Origin: Clostridia bacterium
GTDB lineage: Bacteria; Bacillota; Clostridia; Saccharofermentanales; UBA5734
Direction of reading: 5' to 3'
DNA: 23,911 nt
Assembly (NCBI GenBank): GCA_009929975.1
Contig: RZZF01000003.1
Location: 1-23,911 of the forward strand
Both the position numbers and the translations under genes were made by a program. This document shows positions 6,960 to 15,021 of this stretch, in pieces (position 1 is the first letter of the stretch; each line of letters starts with the position of its first letter). The notes under the pieces were generated by a model. The model had not been told where the DNA came from, searched no databases, and saw only the letters and a list, made by a program, of their open reading frames with translations.

Positions 6960-7631
6960 ATGCAAGTGAAGAATATCCATTCTATCGCGGCCATTGTTTT
7001 TCTGCTGCTGGCGCTGCTGGGTTTTGCCCAGCGGCAATCAGTGGGAAACGGCTGGCTGATCTTCGCGAGTCTCTGTCTGGCTGCCGCCCTGGTGGCCATG
7101 CTGCTGTCCCGCTGGCCGCGTTCTGCGGATCGATCCACCGGGCCTGATCGCTGTTCTCCCGCGAAGACGGTGGATTTTCCGGAAGGCCAGGCACGTCTGA
7201 TTGACAGTGGACATTTGCCGAATCGTTTCCACCCGCGTCTGGCCATGCACGAGTTTGAGACCTGTCATTTTTTTGCCCCTGCCCGCCGCCTGATTTTCAT
7301 ACCGCCGAACGATGAACGCGAGGCCGGATGGCATCGTTTTCTGCTTCGTTGTTCGGGCGGACACTATTATTTCATCCGCCAGCCGGGTGAACTGCTCATG
7401 CCGGCGCAGCTGGATAAAGAAATACCAGGCGAACTGGTGATCACCAGCCAGAGAATTGTCTTCATGGCCGGTGAGGATGCCTTTGAAGTACCGCTGCAGC
7501 GATTGTCCCTGCTGGACTGCAGCGCGAGACTGGTTGATTTCGAAGTCAGGTCACGGCGCTATACGCTGTACTGTGACGCGGCCTGCTATGCTGAAAAAGT
7601 ACTGGAACTTCTGCAGAAAAAAGAAAATTGA
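6960..7631 (+). CDS. Two-TM membrane protein with possible PH/GRAM-like C-terminal domain
   Basis: This 223-residue protein has two hydrophobic segments close together near the N-terminus (about residues 8-23 and 31-50), followed by a soluble part of about 170 residues. Residues about 150-190 read PGELVITSQRIVFMAG followed by FEVPLQRLSLLDC. That pattern of alternating strands with a basic residue before a hydrophobic strand resembles bacterial PH (bPH) or GRAM-type domains, which begin with an L.LT..R..F motif. This is a pattern reading, not a search result. The chosen ATG at 6960 begins just before the first TM segment; its Shine-Dalgarno is weak (GGAG 11 bases upstream). The frame stays open upstream to 6621 but overlaps the zinc-ribbon gene there. 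Topology and partner are unknown. Confidence 0.7.
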   Translation: MQVKNIHSIAAIVFLLLALLGFAQRQSVGNGWLIFASLCLAAALVAMLLSRWPRSADRSTGPDRCSPAKTVDFPEGQARLIDSGHLPNRFHPRLAMHEFETCHFFAPARRLIFIPPNDEREAGWHRFLLRCSGGHYYFIRQPGELLMPAQLDKEIPGELVITSQRIVFMAGEDAFEVPLQRLSLLDCSARLVDFEVRSRRYTLYCDAACYAEKVLELLQKKEN

Positions 7632-7676
7632 TCTGTTCTGGCGCTGACACTGGATCGTGCGGCCGGGCAGGCTGCC

Positions 7677-9593
7677 TCAGGGGTCGAGTTCCGGCAGTTG
7701 ATCCAGCCAGCTCAGGGATTCAGCATCACTGGCCATCCGCCAGTCGCCACGCGGCGACAGCGCGACGCGGCCGACTTTCGGTCCGTCAGGCAGACAGCTT
7801 CGCTTGAACTGCTGGCTGAAGAACCGGCGGATAAAGACACGCAGCCAGTGGCGGATCTCATATGCCGTGTATTCATCGCAAAAAGCGATATGCGCCAGCC
7901 GTTCGATTTTTTCAGGTGTGAAACCAAAGCGGACAAAATAATAAAGATAAAAATCATGCAGCCGGTAAGGCCCGACCAGCGATTCCGTCTTCTGCGCGAT
8001 CTGGCCGTTTTCTGGCGGCAGCAGTTCAGGGCTGACCGGGGTTGCCAGAATATCACTCAGTACATCTCGCAGCGGCTCGTCGGACCGGCTGGCCAGATCA
8101 CGGATCAGATGGCTGATCAAGGTCTTGGGTACGGAGCTGTTGACGGCGTACATCGACATATGGTCGCCGTTATAGGTTGCCCAGCCCAGAGCCAGTTCAG
8201 ACAGATCACCGGTGCCGATCACCAGAGCCTGCTGCTGATTGGCCAGATCCATCAGGATCTGGGTCCGTTCGCGGGCCTGCGCGTTTTCATAGGTGACATC
8301 GTGCTGATCCGGATTGTGCCCGATATCCTTGAAATGGCCGAGCACCGCGTCGCGGATCGGAATTTCCCTGAGTGTCACCCCCAGGCCTTCCGCCAGTTTC
8401 AGCGCGTTCTGATAGGTCCGGTCTGTGGTGCCGAATCCCGGCATGGTGATGGACAGAATGTCTTTGCGGCTGAGCTGAAGCGCGTCGAAGGCATGAACCG
8501 TGACCAGCAGCGCGAGCGTTGAGTCGAGTCCGCCGGACAAACCGAGAACCGTTTTCTGGCAATGGATATGCGACAACCGCTTCTGCAGTCCGCGCGACTG
8601 CAGCTCGATGATCTCACGGCAGTGGTCCGCCAGGAGTGTCGGATCCTCCGGGACAAAGGGCTGCTTGCCGACCGTCCGCATCAGTGAAAGCGTGACAGGC
8701 GGAGTGCTGAACCCGATCTCCCTGACCCGGGGTCGTTCGGCCGACTGTCCGGAGATGATTTTATGACGGCGTCGATCCTGGCTCAGCTGCTGGACATCGA
8801 TATCCGCGCAAAGCAGCCCGGTGCTGAATAGCGGCGATTCTGCCAGCCGCGCCCCGTTCTCATAGATGAGATTGTGTCCGGAAAAAACCAGATCGGTGGT
8901 TGATTCGCCTTGGCCGGCGCTGGCATAGCAATACGCGCAGATCAGGCGGCCGGACTGGCTGCGGACCAGCAATCGGCGATAGTCCGCCTTGGCGACAATC
9001 TCGTTGCTGGCCGAAAGGTTGCCGATGATGGTCGCGCCGGCGAGGGCCAGGCGGACTGAGGGAGGCTGCGGACTCCAGAGATCTTCGCAAATCTCAAAAC
9101 CGAGGCAGATGTCCGGCAATTCCCGGCTGCGGAACAGCAGGTCGGTCCCCAGCGGAACGGTCATGCCGTCAAACAGGCAGTCGTCCTGATCGGGCCCGGG
9201 GGTAAAGTATCGTGTTTCATTAAACTCGCCATAATCCGGAAGCTGCTGCTTGGGGACAAAGCCGAGCAGCTGTCCGTTCTGGAAGACGGCGGCGACATTG
9301 TAAAGCGCTGAGTCTGCCGCAAGAGGCAGGCCGACCGCGAACAGCCCGGCGATGGTCTGGCTTGCCTTGACCAGCCGCGACAAAGAAGCCCGCGCGGCCT
9401 GCTGCAGTGTCTGGCTGAAAAATAAATCGGCACAGGTGTAGCCGGTCAGAGACAGTTCAGGGAAAATCACCACCTGGACGCTGTCCTGTTTCGCCTGACG
9501 CATCAGCTTGAGAATCTCTGCCTCATTGTATTGACAATCCGCGACCCGAATCTCCGGGGTCGCGGCCGCGACGCGAATGAATCCATCATGCAT
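7677..9593 (-). CDS. nadE: Glutamine-dependent NAD(+) synthetase
   Basis: This 638-residue protein is the two-domain form of NAD synthetase, which makes NAD from deamido-NAD, ATP and glutamine-derived ammonia. The N-terminal nitrilase-type amidase domain carries the triad Glu46 (FPELSLTGY), Lys115 (VPKQQLPDYGEF) and Cys169 (GFEICEDLW). The C-terminal synthetase domain has the ATP pyrophosphatase P-loop SGGLDST (353-359), then MPGFGTTDRT and GTGDLSELALGW, which are typical of the glutamine-hydrolysing type. Length fits the family (about 640). The ATG at 9593 follows CAGGAGGA at 8 bases. It converges with the membrane protein gene, with a 45-base gap lacking a clear terminator. Its own promoter seems to be the extended -10 at 9638-9646. 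Confidence 0.96.
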   Translation of the reverse strand: MHDGFIRVAAATPEIRVADCQYNEAEILKLMRQAKQDSVQVVIFPELSLTGYTCADLFFSQTLQQAARASLSRLVKASQTIAGLFAVGLPLAADSALYNVAAVFQNGQLLGFVPKQQLPDYGEFNETRYFTPGPDQDDCLFDGMTVPLGTDLLFRSRELPDICLGFEICEDLWSPQPPSVRLALAGATIIGNLSASNEIVAKADYRRLLVRSQSGRLICAYCYASAGQGESTTDLVFSGHNLIYENGARLAESPLFSTGLLCADIDVQQLSQDRRRHKIISGQSAERPRVREIGFSTPPVTLSLMRTVGKQPFVPEDPTLLADHCREIIELQSRGLQKRLSHIHCQKTVLGLSGGLDSTLALLVTVHAFDALQLSRKDILSITMPGFGTTDRTYQNALKLAEGLGVTLREIPIRDAVLGHFKDIGHNPDQHDVTYENAQARERTQILMDLANQQQALVIGTGDLSELALGWATYNGDHMSMYAVNSSVPKTLISHLIRDLASRSDEPLRDVLSDILATPVSPELLPPENGQIAQKTESLVGPYRLHDFYLYYFVRFGFTPEKIERLAHIAFCDEYTAYEIRHWLRVFIRRFFSQQFKRSCLPDGPKVGRVALSPRGDWRMASDAESLSWLDQLPELDP

Positions 9594-9637
9594 GTTTCGT
9601 CCTCCTGGCCATTTGCCGAGCCGGTTGATTCGTGTCT

Positions 9638-9646
9638 ATTCTAGCA
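9638..9646 (-). promoter_or_regulatory. Candidate extended -10 promoter for nadE
   Basis: On the minus strand the site reads TGC followed by TAGAAT, with a leader of about 40 bases to the nadE start. The hexamer at 17 bases upstream (TGTGCA) is a poor -35. Confidence 0.4.
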
Positions 9647-9699
9647 TGCCACCGTTATTCTGCACATAAAAGCCATCAATTTGCTGTCCGTCAGCGATG

Positions 9700-9728
9700 G
9701 ATTTTTCGGTACGGGTTTATAGTATACT
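9700..9728 (+). promoter_or_regulatory. Candidate promoter for the EAL-domain gene
   Basis: A TATACT -10 stands at 9723-9728. The best -35 at 17 bases is the T-rich GATTTT, which is weak. The predicted leader of about 60 bases carries an imperfect inverted repeat, ACGCT-CA-AGCGT (9749-9760) with GTC and GAC outside it, which could be a hairpin or an operator. Confidence 0.35.
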
Positions 9729-9793
9729 GTGCATAGGAACGACGTCAGACGCTCAAGCGTGACTGGAATCAAGGAAAATGGAGGCGCTCATTT

Positions 9794-10570
9794 ATGACAC
9801 AGATAACCAGGCAGCAGATACTTGATGCATTGGACCAGGATCGGTTTCAATTGTTCGGCCAGCCCAAATGGACCTTTGGACGTAATACCTGCCATACCTA
9901 TGAAGTCTTTGTTGATCTTTTGATTTCTGAAGATGAGGAACGGATTCTGCCGGATGCGTTCATGCCGGTCATTGAAGCTGATGAGCAGCTGACCATGCGT
10001 TTCGGCTCATGGTTTCTGGAAAACGCCTTCGCTGACTGCGCGAACCTGATGGATCAGCTGAACATGACGCTGACCATTTCGATCAACATTTTCGGGTTCC
10101 AGGCCAACCGGCCCGAATTCATCGACCAGGTTCAGCTGATGATGGCCCGTTTCGGTCTGACAGCTCAGAATATCCAGTTTGAGCTCAGTGAACGCCAGCC
10201 GCTGAATGAAACCGGTATCCGCAACTTGATCCGACTGCGCGAGGAATTGAATATCCGCCTTGTGCTGGGTAATTTCGGCATGGGATTCTCCACCATCAGT
10301 CTTCTGCGGGTGATTCCATTTGACCTGCTTGAGCTCAGCCGCGATTTCACGGCGAAGATTACCAGTAATGAACGTGATCTGACCATCGCTGTGGCGATTC
10401 TCCAGTTTGCCCAGGTGCTGGATATCAAAGTCTGTGCCAAGGGAATTGAAACGGCTGAGCAGATGGAGCTGCTTGAAGAGGCGGGTTTCACCATGGGGCA
10501 GGGCTATCTGATCGGCCGCCCGATGCCGATGGATGAACTGGCTGCGTTTGTCCGCAAATACGCTGACTGA
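9794..10570 (+). CDS. Stand-alone degenerate EAL-domain protein (probably non-catalytic)
   Basis: This 258-residue protein is a complete EAL fold with no GGDEF, sensor or membrane part. Active EAL proteins hydrolyse cyclic di-GMP. Compared with the consensus, the EAL tripeptide reads EVF (Glu37 kept), and the Asn of SINIF (98), the Glu of FELSE (130) and the Gln of QGYLIGRP (236) are kept. However, the metal-binding DDFG reads GNFG (159-162), the KID motif reads ELS (180-182) and AEGVET reads AKGIET (Lys216). Loss of both Asp residues, the Lys and a Glu makes hydrolysis very unlikely. It may act by protein or ligand binding, as described for other inactive EAL proteins such as YdiV. The gene has GGAGG before its ATG, stands alone and ends at an intrinsic terminator. 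Confidence 0.88.
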   Translation: MTQITRQQILDALDQDRFQLFGQPKWTFGRNTCHTYEVFVDLLISEDEERILPDAFMPVIEADEQLTMRFGSWFLENAFADCANLMDQLNMTLTISINIFGFQANRPEFIDQVQLMMARFGLTAQNIQFELSERQPLNETGIRNLIRLREELNIRLVLGNFGMGFSTISLLRVIPFDLLELSRDFTAKITSNERDLTIAVAILQFAQVLDIKVCAKGIETAEQMELLEEAGFTMGQGYLIGRPMPMDELAAFVRKYAD

Positions 10571-10590
10571 CCAAAGCAGCGGTTGCTTTT

Positions 10591-10629
10591 AAAAGACGGC
10601 TCCTGACGAAAAACAGGAACCGTCTTTTT
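10591..10629. terminator. Bidirectional intrinsic terminator
   Basis: Arms AAAAGACGGCTCCTG (10591-10605) and CAGGAACCGTCTTTT (10614-10628) pair over 15 bases with one mismatch around an 8-base loop. T-rich ends flank it on both strands. It ends the EAL gene, and on the other strand lies about 45 bases after the ABC permease stop. Confidence 0.9.
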
Positions 10630-10673
10630 CAGTCTGGTCATTATCAAATCCGTTCAGGCAGCCGATGCGCGAA

Positions 10674-11933
10674 TCAGTTCTGGGTCTGGCGCAGAATCCG
10701 GATCACTTCGTTCAGTTTTGGCGGCTTGCCATACATCAGGACACCGATCCGGTAAATACGGCTGGAGACCCAGCCGGTCAACCAGATGGTCGCAAGCATG
10801 ATCACGATGGAAACCGCGATCTGCCAGCCGGGCACCTGAGTCATGGCGATTCGGACAAACATGGCCATCGGCGAGAAGAAAGGAACAAAGGAAAAGACGG
10901 CCAGCCAGCCGGCCTCCGGTGAGATCATGCCGAAAATCGAGACAAACATGGCGGCCATGATAATCAGCATGATCGGCATGATGCTGGTATTGATATCCTC
11001 AATCCGGCTGGCCAGGGATCCCAGCGCGCCATAGAGAAAGGCGTACATGAAATAACCGGCCAGATAGAAAAAGATCGTATAGACGATAATATGCGGCGGC
11101 ATGTCGAAGATGGAACGGATAAAGGGGATGTCCGCCCAGCTATCCTGATTGAGCGCATAGAAGCCGGCGGCAGAAACTAAAAACACCGCGATCTGAGCCA
11201 GACCGGCCAGCCCGGAACCGATGACCTTGCCGAACATCAGGCTGAGCGGCCGGGCTGATGTGATCAGCATTTCCATGGAACGGTTGCTTTTCTCCGAAGC
11301 GACCGAAGAAGCCACCAGCTGGCCATACATCATGACGGTCATGTACAACAGGAAAAGCAGCAGATAGGTATAAAAATAGGTCTGCTCCATTGATTTTCCC
11401 ATTTCTTCCACCAGCTCATGGGTTGTCATGGCCGGCGGCGTCAGAACCTGCTGAATGGCTGTTTCGCTCAGTCCCTGTTCTGACAGGGCCATGCTTTGCA
11501 GCTGGCGGGTCAAAATCTGGCTGGCCATTGCCGCCAGTCCGGAGTTGCTGATGCGATACTCCGTCCAGACCAGCGACGCGTCGGATTCGATTTCCAGCAC
11601 GGCCAGTGCTTCTTTTTCCGCGACCCTATCAAGATAAGCTTCACGCTGCTCCGGTTCACCTGCCGACCATCGTTCTTCCGGCAGTCCGGCGGTCAGCGCG
11701 CCATAAAGATCCTCATACCCGCTTTGATTCAACACATAAATGGTCCGGCTGGGGTCGTCAGCTGCCGGATCACCGCCAAAACCGAGATCCTTCGCCGTAT
11801 CGACCAGCCGTGGTGCGCTGAGTCCGAGCGCAAGAAGAATGACAATGAAAATGGTAATGCCAATATAAACTTTGTTGCGCATAAACGTCATGAACTCAAA
11901 ACCCATGACGGTAAAAAACTGCTGCTTAATCAT
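10674..11933 (-). CDS. ABC-2 type exporter permease, NatB/YhaP-like
   Basis: This protein of about 419 residues has the topology of NatB-type ABC-2 permeases. One TM segment lies near the N-terminus (VYIGITIFIVILLALGLSA), then comes a large extracytoplasmic region of about 150 residues, followed by about five TM segments in the C-terminal half, from YTYLLLFLLYMTVMMYG onwards. Between them, SSVASEKSNRSMEMLITSARP is the conserved cytoplasmic coupling region of this family. Partnered with the ATPase directly upstream it would form a homodimeric exporter; NatAB of Bacillus exports sodium, but the substrate here is unknown. The ATG at 11933 has AGGTG at 7 bases and overlaps the ATPase gene by 8 bases. 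An in-frame GTG at 11942 would add three residues. Confidence 0.88.
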   Translation of the reverse strand: MIKQQFFTVMGFEFMTFMRNKVYIGITIFIVILLALGLSAPRLVDTAKDLGFGGDPAADDPSRTIYVLNQSGYEDLYGALTAGLPEERWSAGEPEQREAYLDRVAEKEALAVLEIESDASLVWTEYRISNSGLAAMASQILTRQLQSMALSEQGLSETAIQQVLTPPAMTTHELVEEMGKSMEQTYFYTYLLLFLLYMTVMMYGQLVASSVASEKSNRSMEMLITSARPLSLMFGKVIGSGLAGLAQIAVFLVSAAGFYALNQDSWADIPFIRSIFDMPPHIIVYTIFFYLAGYFMYAFLYGALGSLASRIEDINTSIMPIMLIIMAAMFVSIFGMISPEAGWLAVFSFVPFFSPMAMFVRIAMTQVPGWQIAVSIVIMLATIWLTGWVSSRIYRIGVLMYGKPPKLNEVIRILRQTQN

Positions 11934-12861
11934 GCGTTTCACCTACTCTCTCGACAAAAATCTGTTCCAGTGTCGGTTCGGCGATACGAAATTGCTCAAT
12001 ATCATAACCCTGTTCGCTGAGCTGCTTCAGAATTTCAGATCGGCTGCCCTGATCGGTCAGATGGATCAGGCAGCCTTCGCTGTCTGGTTCCAGGCGCTGG
12101 ATGTGCTGGCGCAGCGTTGGTTGCCGGCTGAGCAGTGTATCAATCTGTTCAAACGTCCGGGCCGCGCCACCGGCCAATGTCAACAGGAGCCGGTTGCGGG
12201 CATGCTCCCGTTTGATCGCCCGCAGATCGCCCTCCAGAACGATTTCACCGTCATTCAGCAGCGCGACACGATCACAGAACTGTTCAACATAACTCATCTG
12301 ATGGCTGGAGAAAAGAACAATTTTACCGGCCGCGACCTGCTCACGGACAATGGTTTTCAGAAGCTGCGCGTTCACGGGATCGAGTCCGCTGAACGGTTCA
12401 TCAAGAATGACGATCCGCGGGTCCGCGATCAGTGCCAGTGCCAGCTGAATTTTCTGCTGATTGCCTTTGCTCAGGGTTTCCAGTTTCTTATCCCAGGCAT
12501 CGGCCAGTGACAGGCGGTCAAGCCAGTAGCGAACCGCCGTGACGGCCTCTGACCGGCTCAGACCGCGCAGTCGGCCGAGATAGACGAGCTGGTGGCCGAT
12601 CTTGAATTTCGGGTATAGCCCTTTTTCTTCAGGCAGATAGCCGATCGACATCGTCTCTGTCCGAAGCGGCTGGCCGTCGAGAAGCACCTGGCCGCTGTCA
12701 GGTGGGAACACCTGCATGATGATACGGATGGTGGTTGTTTTGCCGGCACCGTTTCTGCCGAGCAGGCCGAGCGCGGCTCCGCTGTCGGCGGTGAAATTCA
12801 GATTCTTCAGAACCAGGTTGGTTCCAAAACTTTTGCTGAGTGCTTTGATTTCAAGTCTCAT
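11926..12861 (-). CDS. ABC transporter ATP-binding protein, NatA/YhaQ-like
   Basis: This 311-residue protein is a complete ABC ATPase. It shows Walker A GRNGAGKT (35-42), the Q-loop region GYLPEEKGLY (74-83, with Glu as in NatA-type exporters), the signature LSKGNQQK (130-137), Walker B VILDEP (151-156) and the H-loop SSHQMS (His187). The C-terminal 90 residues beyond the ATPase core fit the extra domain commonly found in this subfamily. It powers the permease encoded by the next gene, which overlaps it by 8 bases. GAAAGGCGG precedes the ATG. A near-consensus promoter lies about 60 bases upstream. The pair makes a two-gene operon, and no regulator gene is beside it. Confidence 0.93.
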   Translation of the reverse strand: MRLEIKALSKSFGTNLVLKNLNFTADSGAALGLLGRNGAGKTTTIRIIMQVFPPDSGQVLLDGQPLRTETMSIGYLPEEKGLYPKFKIGHQLVYLGRLRGLSRSEAVTAVRYWLDRLSLADAWDKKLETLSKGNQQKIQLALALIADPRIVILDEPFSGLDPVNAQLLKTIVREQVAAGKIVLFSSHQMSYVEQFCDRVALLNDGEIVLEGDLRAIKREHARNRLLLTLAGGAARTFEQIDTLLSRQPTLRQHIQRLEPDSEGCLIHLTDQGSRSEILKQLSEQGYDIEQFRIAEPTLEQIFVERVGETHD

Positions 12862-12920
12862 GATGGCCGCCTTTCATTCTGTCTGGACATGAAGTCATCG
12901 TGTTACAAGGCATCAGACAT

Positions 12921-12949
12921 AGAATATCGTATAAGAATGCGTGAGACAA
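12921..12949 (-). promoter_or_regulatory. Candidate sigma-A promoter for the ABC exporter operon
   Basis: On the minus strand TTGTCT (12944-12949) and TATTCT (12921-12926) are separated by exactly 17 bases. The -10 lies about 60 bases from the ATPase start. Confidence 0.55.
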
Positions 12950-12989
12950 CTGCGGGTTGATGTTTTACCGGCCGGATGGCCGATCGGGC

Positions 12990-13018
12990 TGGCATTCGCA
13001 GAATCAACAAGGTATGAT
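12990..13018 (+). promoter_or_regulatory. Possible promoter for the ThuA-led sugar cassette
   Basis: A TATGAT -10 stands at 13013-13018. The hexamer TGGCAT at 17 bases upstream is a poor -35. The leader would be about 45 bases. No cre-like or other known operator was recognised here. Confidence 0.3.
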
Positions 13019-13071
13019 CGTAGAAGATGGCGATGTGATATCTGATGCATCGCTGAAAGGATGGTGGGATT

Positions 13072-13785
13072 ATGCGTAAAGCCCTGATTATTCAAGGTGG
13101 TTGGGATGGCCACGAGCCAGTCCAGGTCTCTGAAGTTTTTGCCAGAGTGCTGCGGGAGGAAGGCTTTTCAGTTCAGATATCCGACACACTGGATACACTG
13201 CTCGACAAGGAACTGATGCAGTCACTTCACCTGCTGGTCCCTGCGTGGACGATGGGCGAGATTACAGCCGAGCAATCGGAGGCTGCCAGCCTGGCGGTCG
13301 CGTCCGGAGTCGGTCTGGCCGGCTGCCATGGCGGCATGTGCGATTCGTTCCGGCAGGATGTCAACTGGCAGTTCATGACCGGCGGACAGTGGGTGGCTCA
13401 TCCGGGCAATGATGGCACGCCTTATGTTGTCAATATCCGCTCAGTATCGAATCCGATCACCGAAGGCCTGACAGACTTTTCGGTCGTCAGTGAACAATAT
13501 TATGTCCATGTCGACCCGGTGGTCGAGGTGCTGGCGACAACCACATTTCCCAATCCGTCCGTACGCGGTTTCCACATGAGCAACCCGGCCTGTGCCGTTC
13601 CGGTTGTCTGGACGAAACGCTGGGGCCATGGTCGGGTTTTCTATAATTCGCTGGGTCATCATGCTGATATTTTTGATGCCTATGAACCGCTGGAACTGAT
13701 GCGGCGAGGGTTTCTCTGGGCGGCAGAAGGCCGTGAACTGGCGATCAGCAAAAACTTGAATCTGTCGGTGTTTCTCGACGCGTAG
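13072..13785 (+). CDS. ThuA-like domain protein
   Basis: This 237-residue protein matches the ThuA family (named from trehalose utilisation), a class I glutamine-amidotransferase-like fold. Supporting features are the opening ALIIQGGWDGHEP, the central GLAGCHGGMCDSF (about residues 82-94), then GGQWVAHPG, the strand ITEGLTDFSVVSEQYYVHV and the late WGHGRVFYNSLGHHAD. In ThuA-like proteins the conserved His and Asp residues of these segments line a pocket; their chemistry is poorly defined. In known systems the family works with Gfo/Idh/MocA dehydrogenases on keto-sugars. AAAGGATGG precedes the ATG. It is the first gene of the cassette, 44 bases before the first dehydrogenase, with a small hairpin (CGGCC-GTCA-GGCCG, 13793-13806) in the gap. 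Confidence 0.87.
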   Translation: MRKALIIQGGWDGHEPVQVSEVFARVLREEGFSVQISDTLDTLLDKELMQSLHLLVPAWTMGEITAEQSEAASLAVASGVGLAGCHGGMCDSFRQDVNWQFMTGGQWVAHPGNDGTPYVVNIRSVSNPITEGLTDFSVVSEQYYVHVDPVVEVLATTTFPNPSVRGFHMSNPACAVPVVWTKRWGHGRVFYNSLGHHADIFDAYEPLELMRRGFLWAAEGRELAISKNLNLSVFLDA

Positions 13786-13829
13786 CTTGAGGCGGCCGTC
13801 AGGCCGAACGAAATGCAGAGGATTAGTGT

Positions 13830-14921
13830 ATGGAAATAACAAAAATAGGCGTAATCGGATGTGGCAATATCAGTGGAATCTATCTGGAGAATCTTCAGCG
13901 GTTCAATTCGGTCACGGTCAGTGCCGTGGCGGATCTGCGGCCGGAGGCGGCAGCCGCTCAGGCCGCGAGATATGGTGTTGAGCGGGTACTGACAACAGAC
14001 GAACTCCTGGCTGATCCGGAAATCGACATCATTCTTAATTTGACAACACCGGCCGGGCATGCGGATATCTGCCGGCGGGCCTTGCTGGCCGGCCACCATG
14101 TCTATGTGGAAAAGCCCCTGTCGATCGAACTGGATGATGGCCGTGAACTGGTCCGCCTGGCCGGAGAGAAGAACCGGCTGATCGGCGGAGCGCCGGATAC
14201 TTTCCTCGGGGCCGGCCTGCAGACCTGCCGCGACCTGATCGACCAGGGCGTGATCGGACGGCCAATCGGCGCCACCGCCTTCATGACCTGTCACGGACAT
14301 GAAAGCTGGCATCCCGCGCCGACTTTTTATTACCAGAAGGGCGGCGGTCCGATGTTTGATATGGGACCTTATTATCTGACGGCTCTTTACTCGCTGCTCG
14401 GACCGGCCCGTCGGGTGACCGGCAGCACGGCAATCTCGTTCGCGCAGCGGACGATCACCAGCCAACCGCAGAATGGCACAGTGATTGACGTCGAGGTGCC
14501 GACCCATGTCACCGGTATCCTTGAACTTGAATGTGGCGCGATCGCGACGATCCTGACCAGCTTTGATGTCTGGCACGCGAATCTGCCGTTCATAGAAATT
14601 TACGGCAGTGAGGGAACCTTATCCGTACCCGATCCCAACACCTTCGGTGGGCCCGTCCGCCTGCGCCGTGCCGGCTCCGATGACTGGCAGACGATCACAA
14701 TCGAACGCCCCTATGCTGAAAACAGCCGCGGTCTCGGCGTCGCGGATATGGCGGCCTGTCTGGCCCGGGGCGATGGCCGGCCGCGGGCTGGCGGTGAACT
14801 GGCGCTGCATGTTCTGGAAACCATGCATGGCATTCATCTGGCCGCTGATACCGGCAGCCACTACCTGATGTCGAGCCGCTTTGACCGGCCGGATGCGCTT
14901 GATCCGGACTGGCGGGCCTGA
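13830..14921 (+). CDS. Gfo/Idh/MocA-family oxidoreductase (DMGPYY subtype)
   Basis: This 363-residue protein is an NAD(P)-dependent sugar or polyol dehydrogenase of the Gfo/Idh/MocA family. The Rossmann motif is [12 protein letters not shown] (about 7-18), followed by the family EKP motif ([10 protein letters not shown]). The usual DxGxH segment reads [16 protein letters not shown], with Tyr in place of the His found in most members. That substitution marks a known-looking subtype but should change the active site compared with the second dehydrogenase of this cassette. It probably oxidises a ring hydroxyl of a sugar or glycoside to a ketone or reduces it back, in the cytoplasm. GAGGA precedes the ATG at 13830. 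A candidate internal promoter follows the gene. Confidence 0.9.
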   Translation: MEITKIGVIGCGNISGIYLENLQRFNSVTVSAVADLRPEAAAAQAARYGVERVLTTDELLADPEIDIILNLTTPAGHADICRRALLAGHHVYVEKPLSIELDDGRELVRLAGEKNRLIGGAPDTFLGAGLQTCRDLIDQGVIGRPIGATAFMTCHGHESWHPAPTFYYQKGGGPMFDMGPYYLTALYSLLGPARRVTGSTAISFAQRTITSQPQNGTVIDVEVPTHVTGILELECGAIATILTSFDVWHANLPFIEIYGSEGTLSVPDPNTFGGPVRLRRAGSDDWQTITIERPYAENSRGLGVADMAACLARGDGRPRAGGELALHVLETMHGIHLAADTGSHYLMSSRFDRPDALDPDWRA

Positions 14922-14928
14922 TCATCGC

Positions 14929-14957
14929 TTGACCGTCCCGGATTGATTTGTTAAGTT
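14929..14957 (+). promoter_or_regulatory. Candidate internal promoter within the sugar cassette
   Basis: TTGACC (14929-14934) and TAAGTT (14952-14957) are separated by 17 bases in the 100-base gap after the first dehydrogenase. The -35 is good and the -10 poor. If real, the last two cassette genes can be expressed on their own. Confidence 0.4.
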
Positions 14958-15021
14958 CAAAACAGAAGCGCGCGGGTTCCTGTGGGCAGGTGCCTGCAAA
15001 AAGGGAAATGAGGTGTCAGAG

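Noticed and set aside
6638..7631. Toxin-antitoxin reading of the zinc-ribbon and membrane-protein pair
   Set aside because: The membrane protein is too large for a type I toxin, and no toxin or antitoxin motif is seen.
7698..8522. Plus-strand open frame of 274 codons inside nadE
   Set aside because: It is antisense to the conserved NAD synthetase domain, with no ribosome site or recognisable protein.
13680..14576. Minus-strand open frame of 298 codons across the ThuA and first dehydrogenase genes
   Set aside because: It spans two real genes on the other strand and reads as basic, motif-free sequence.
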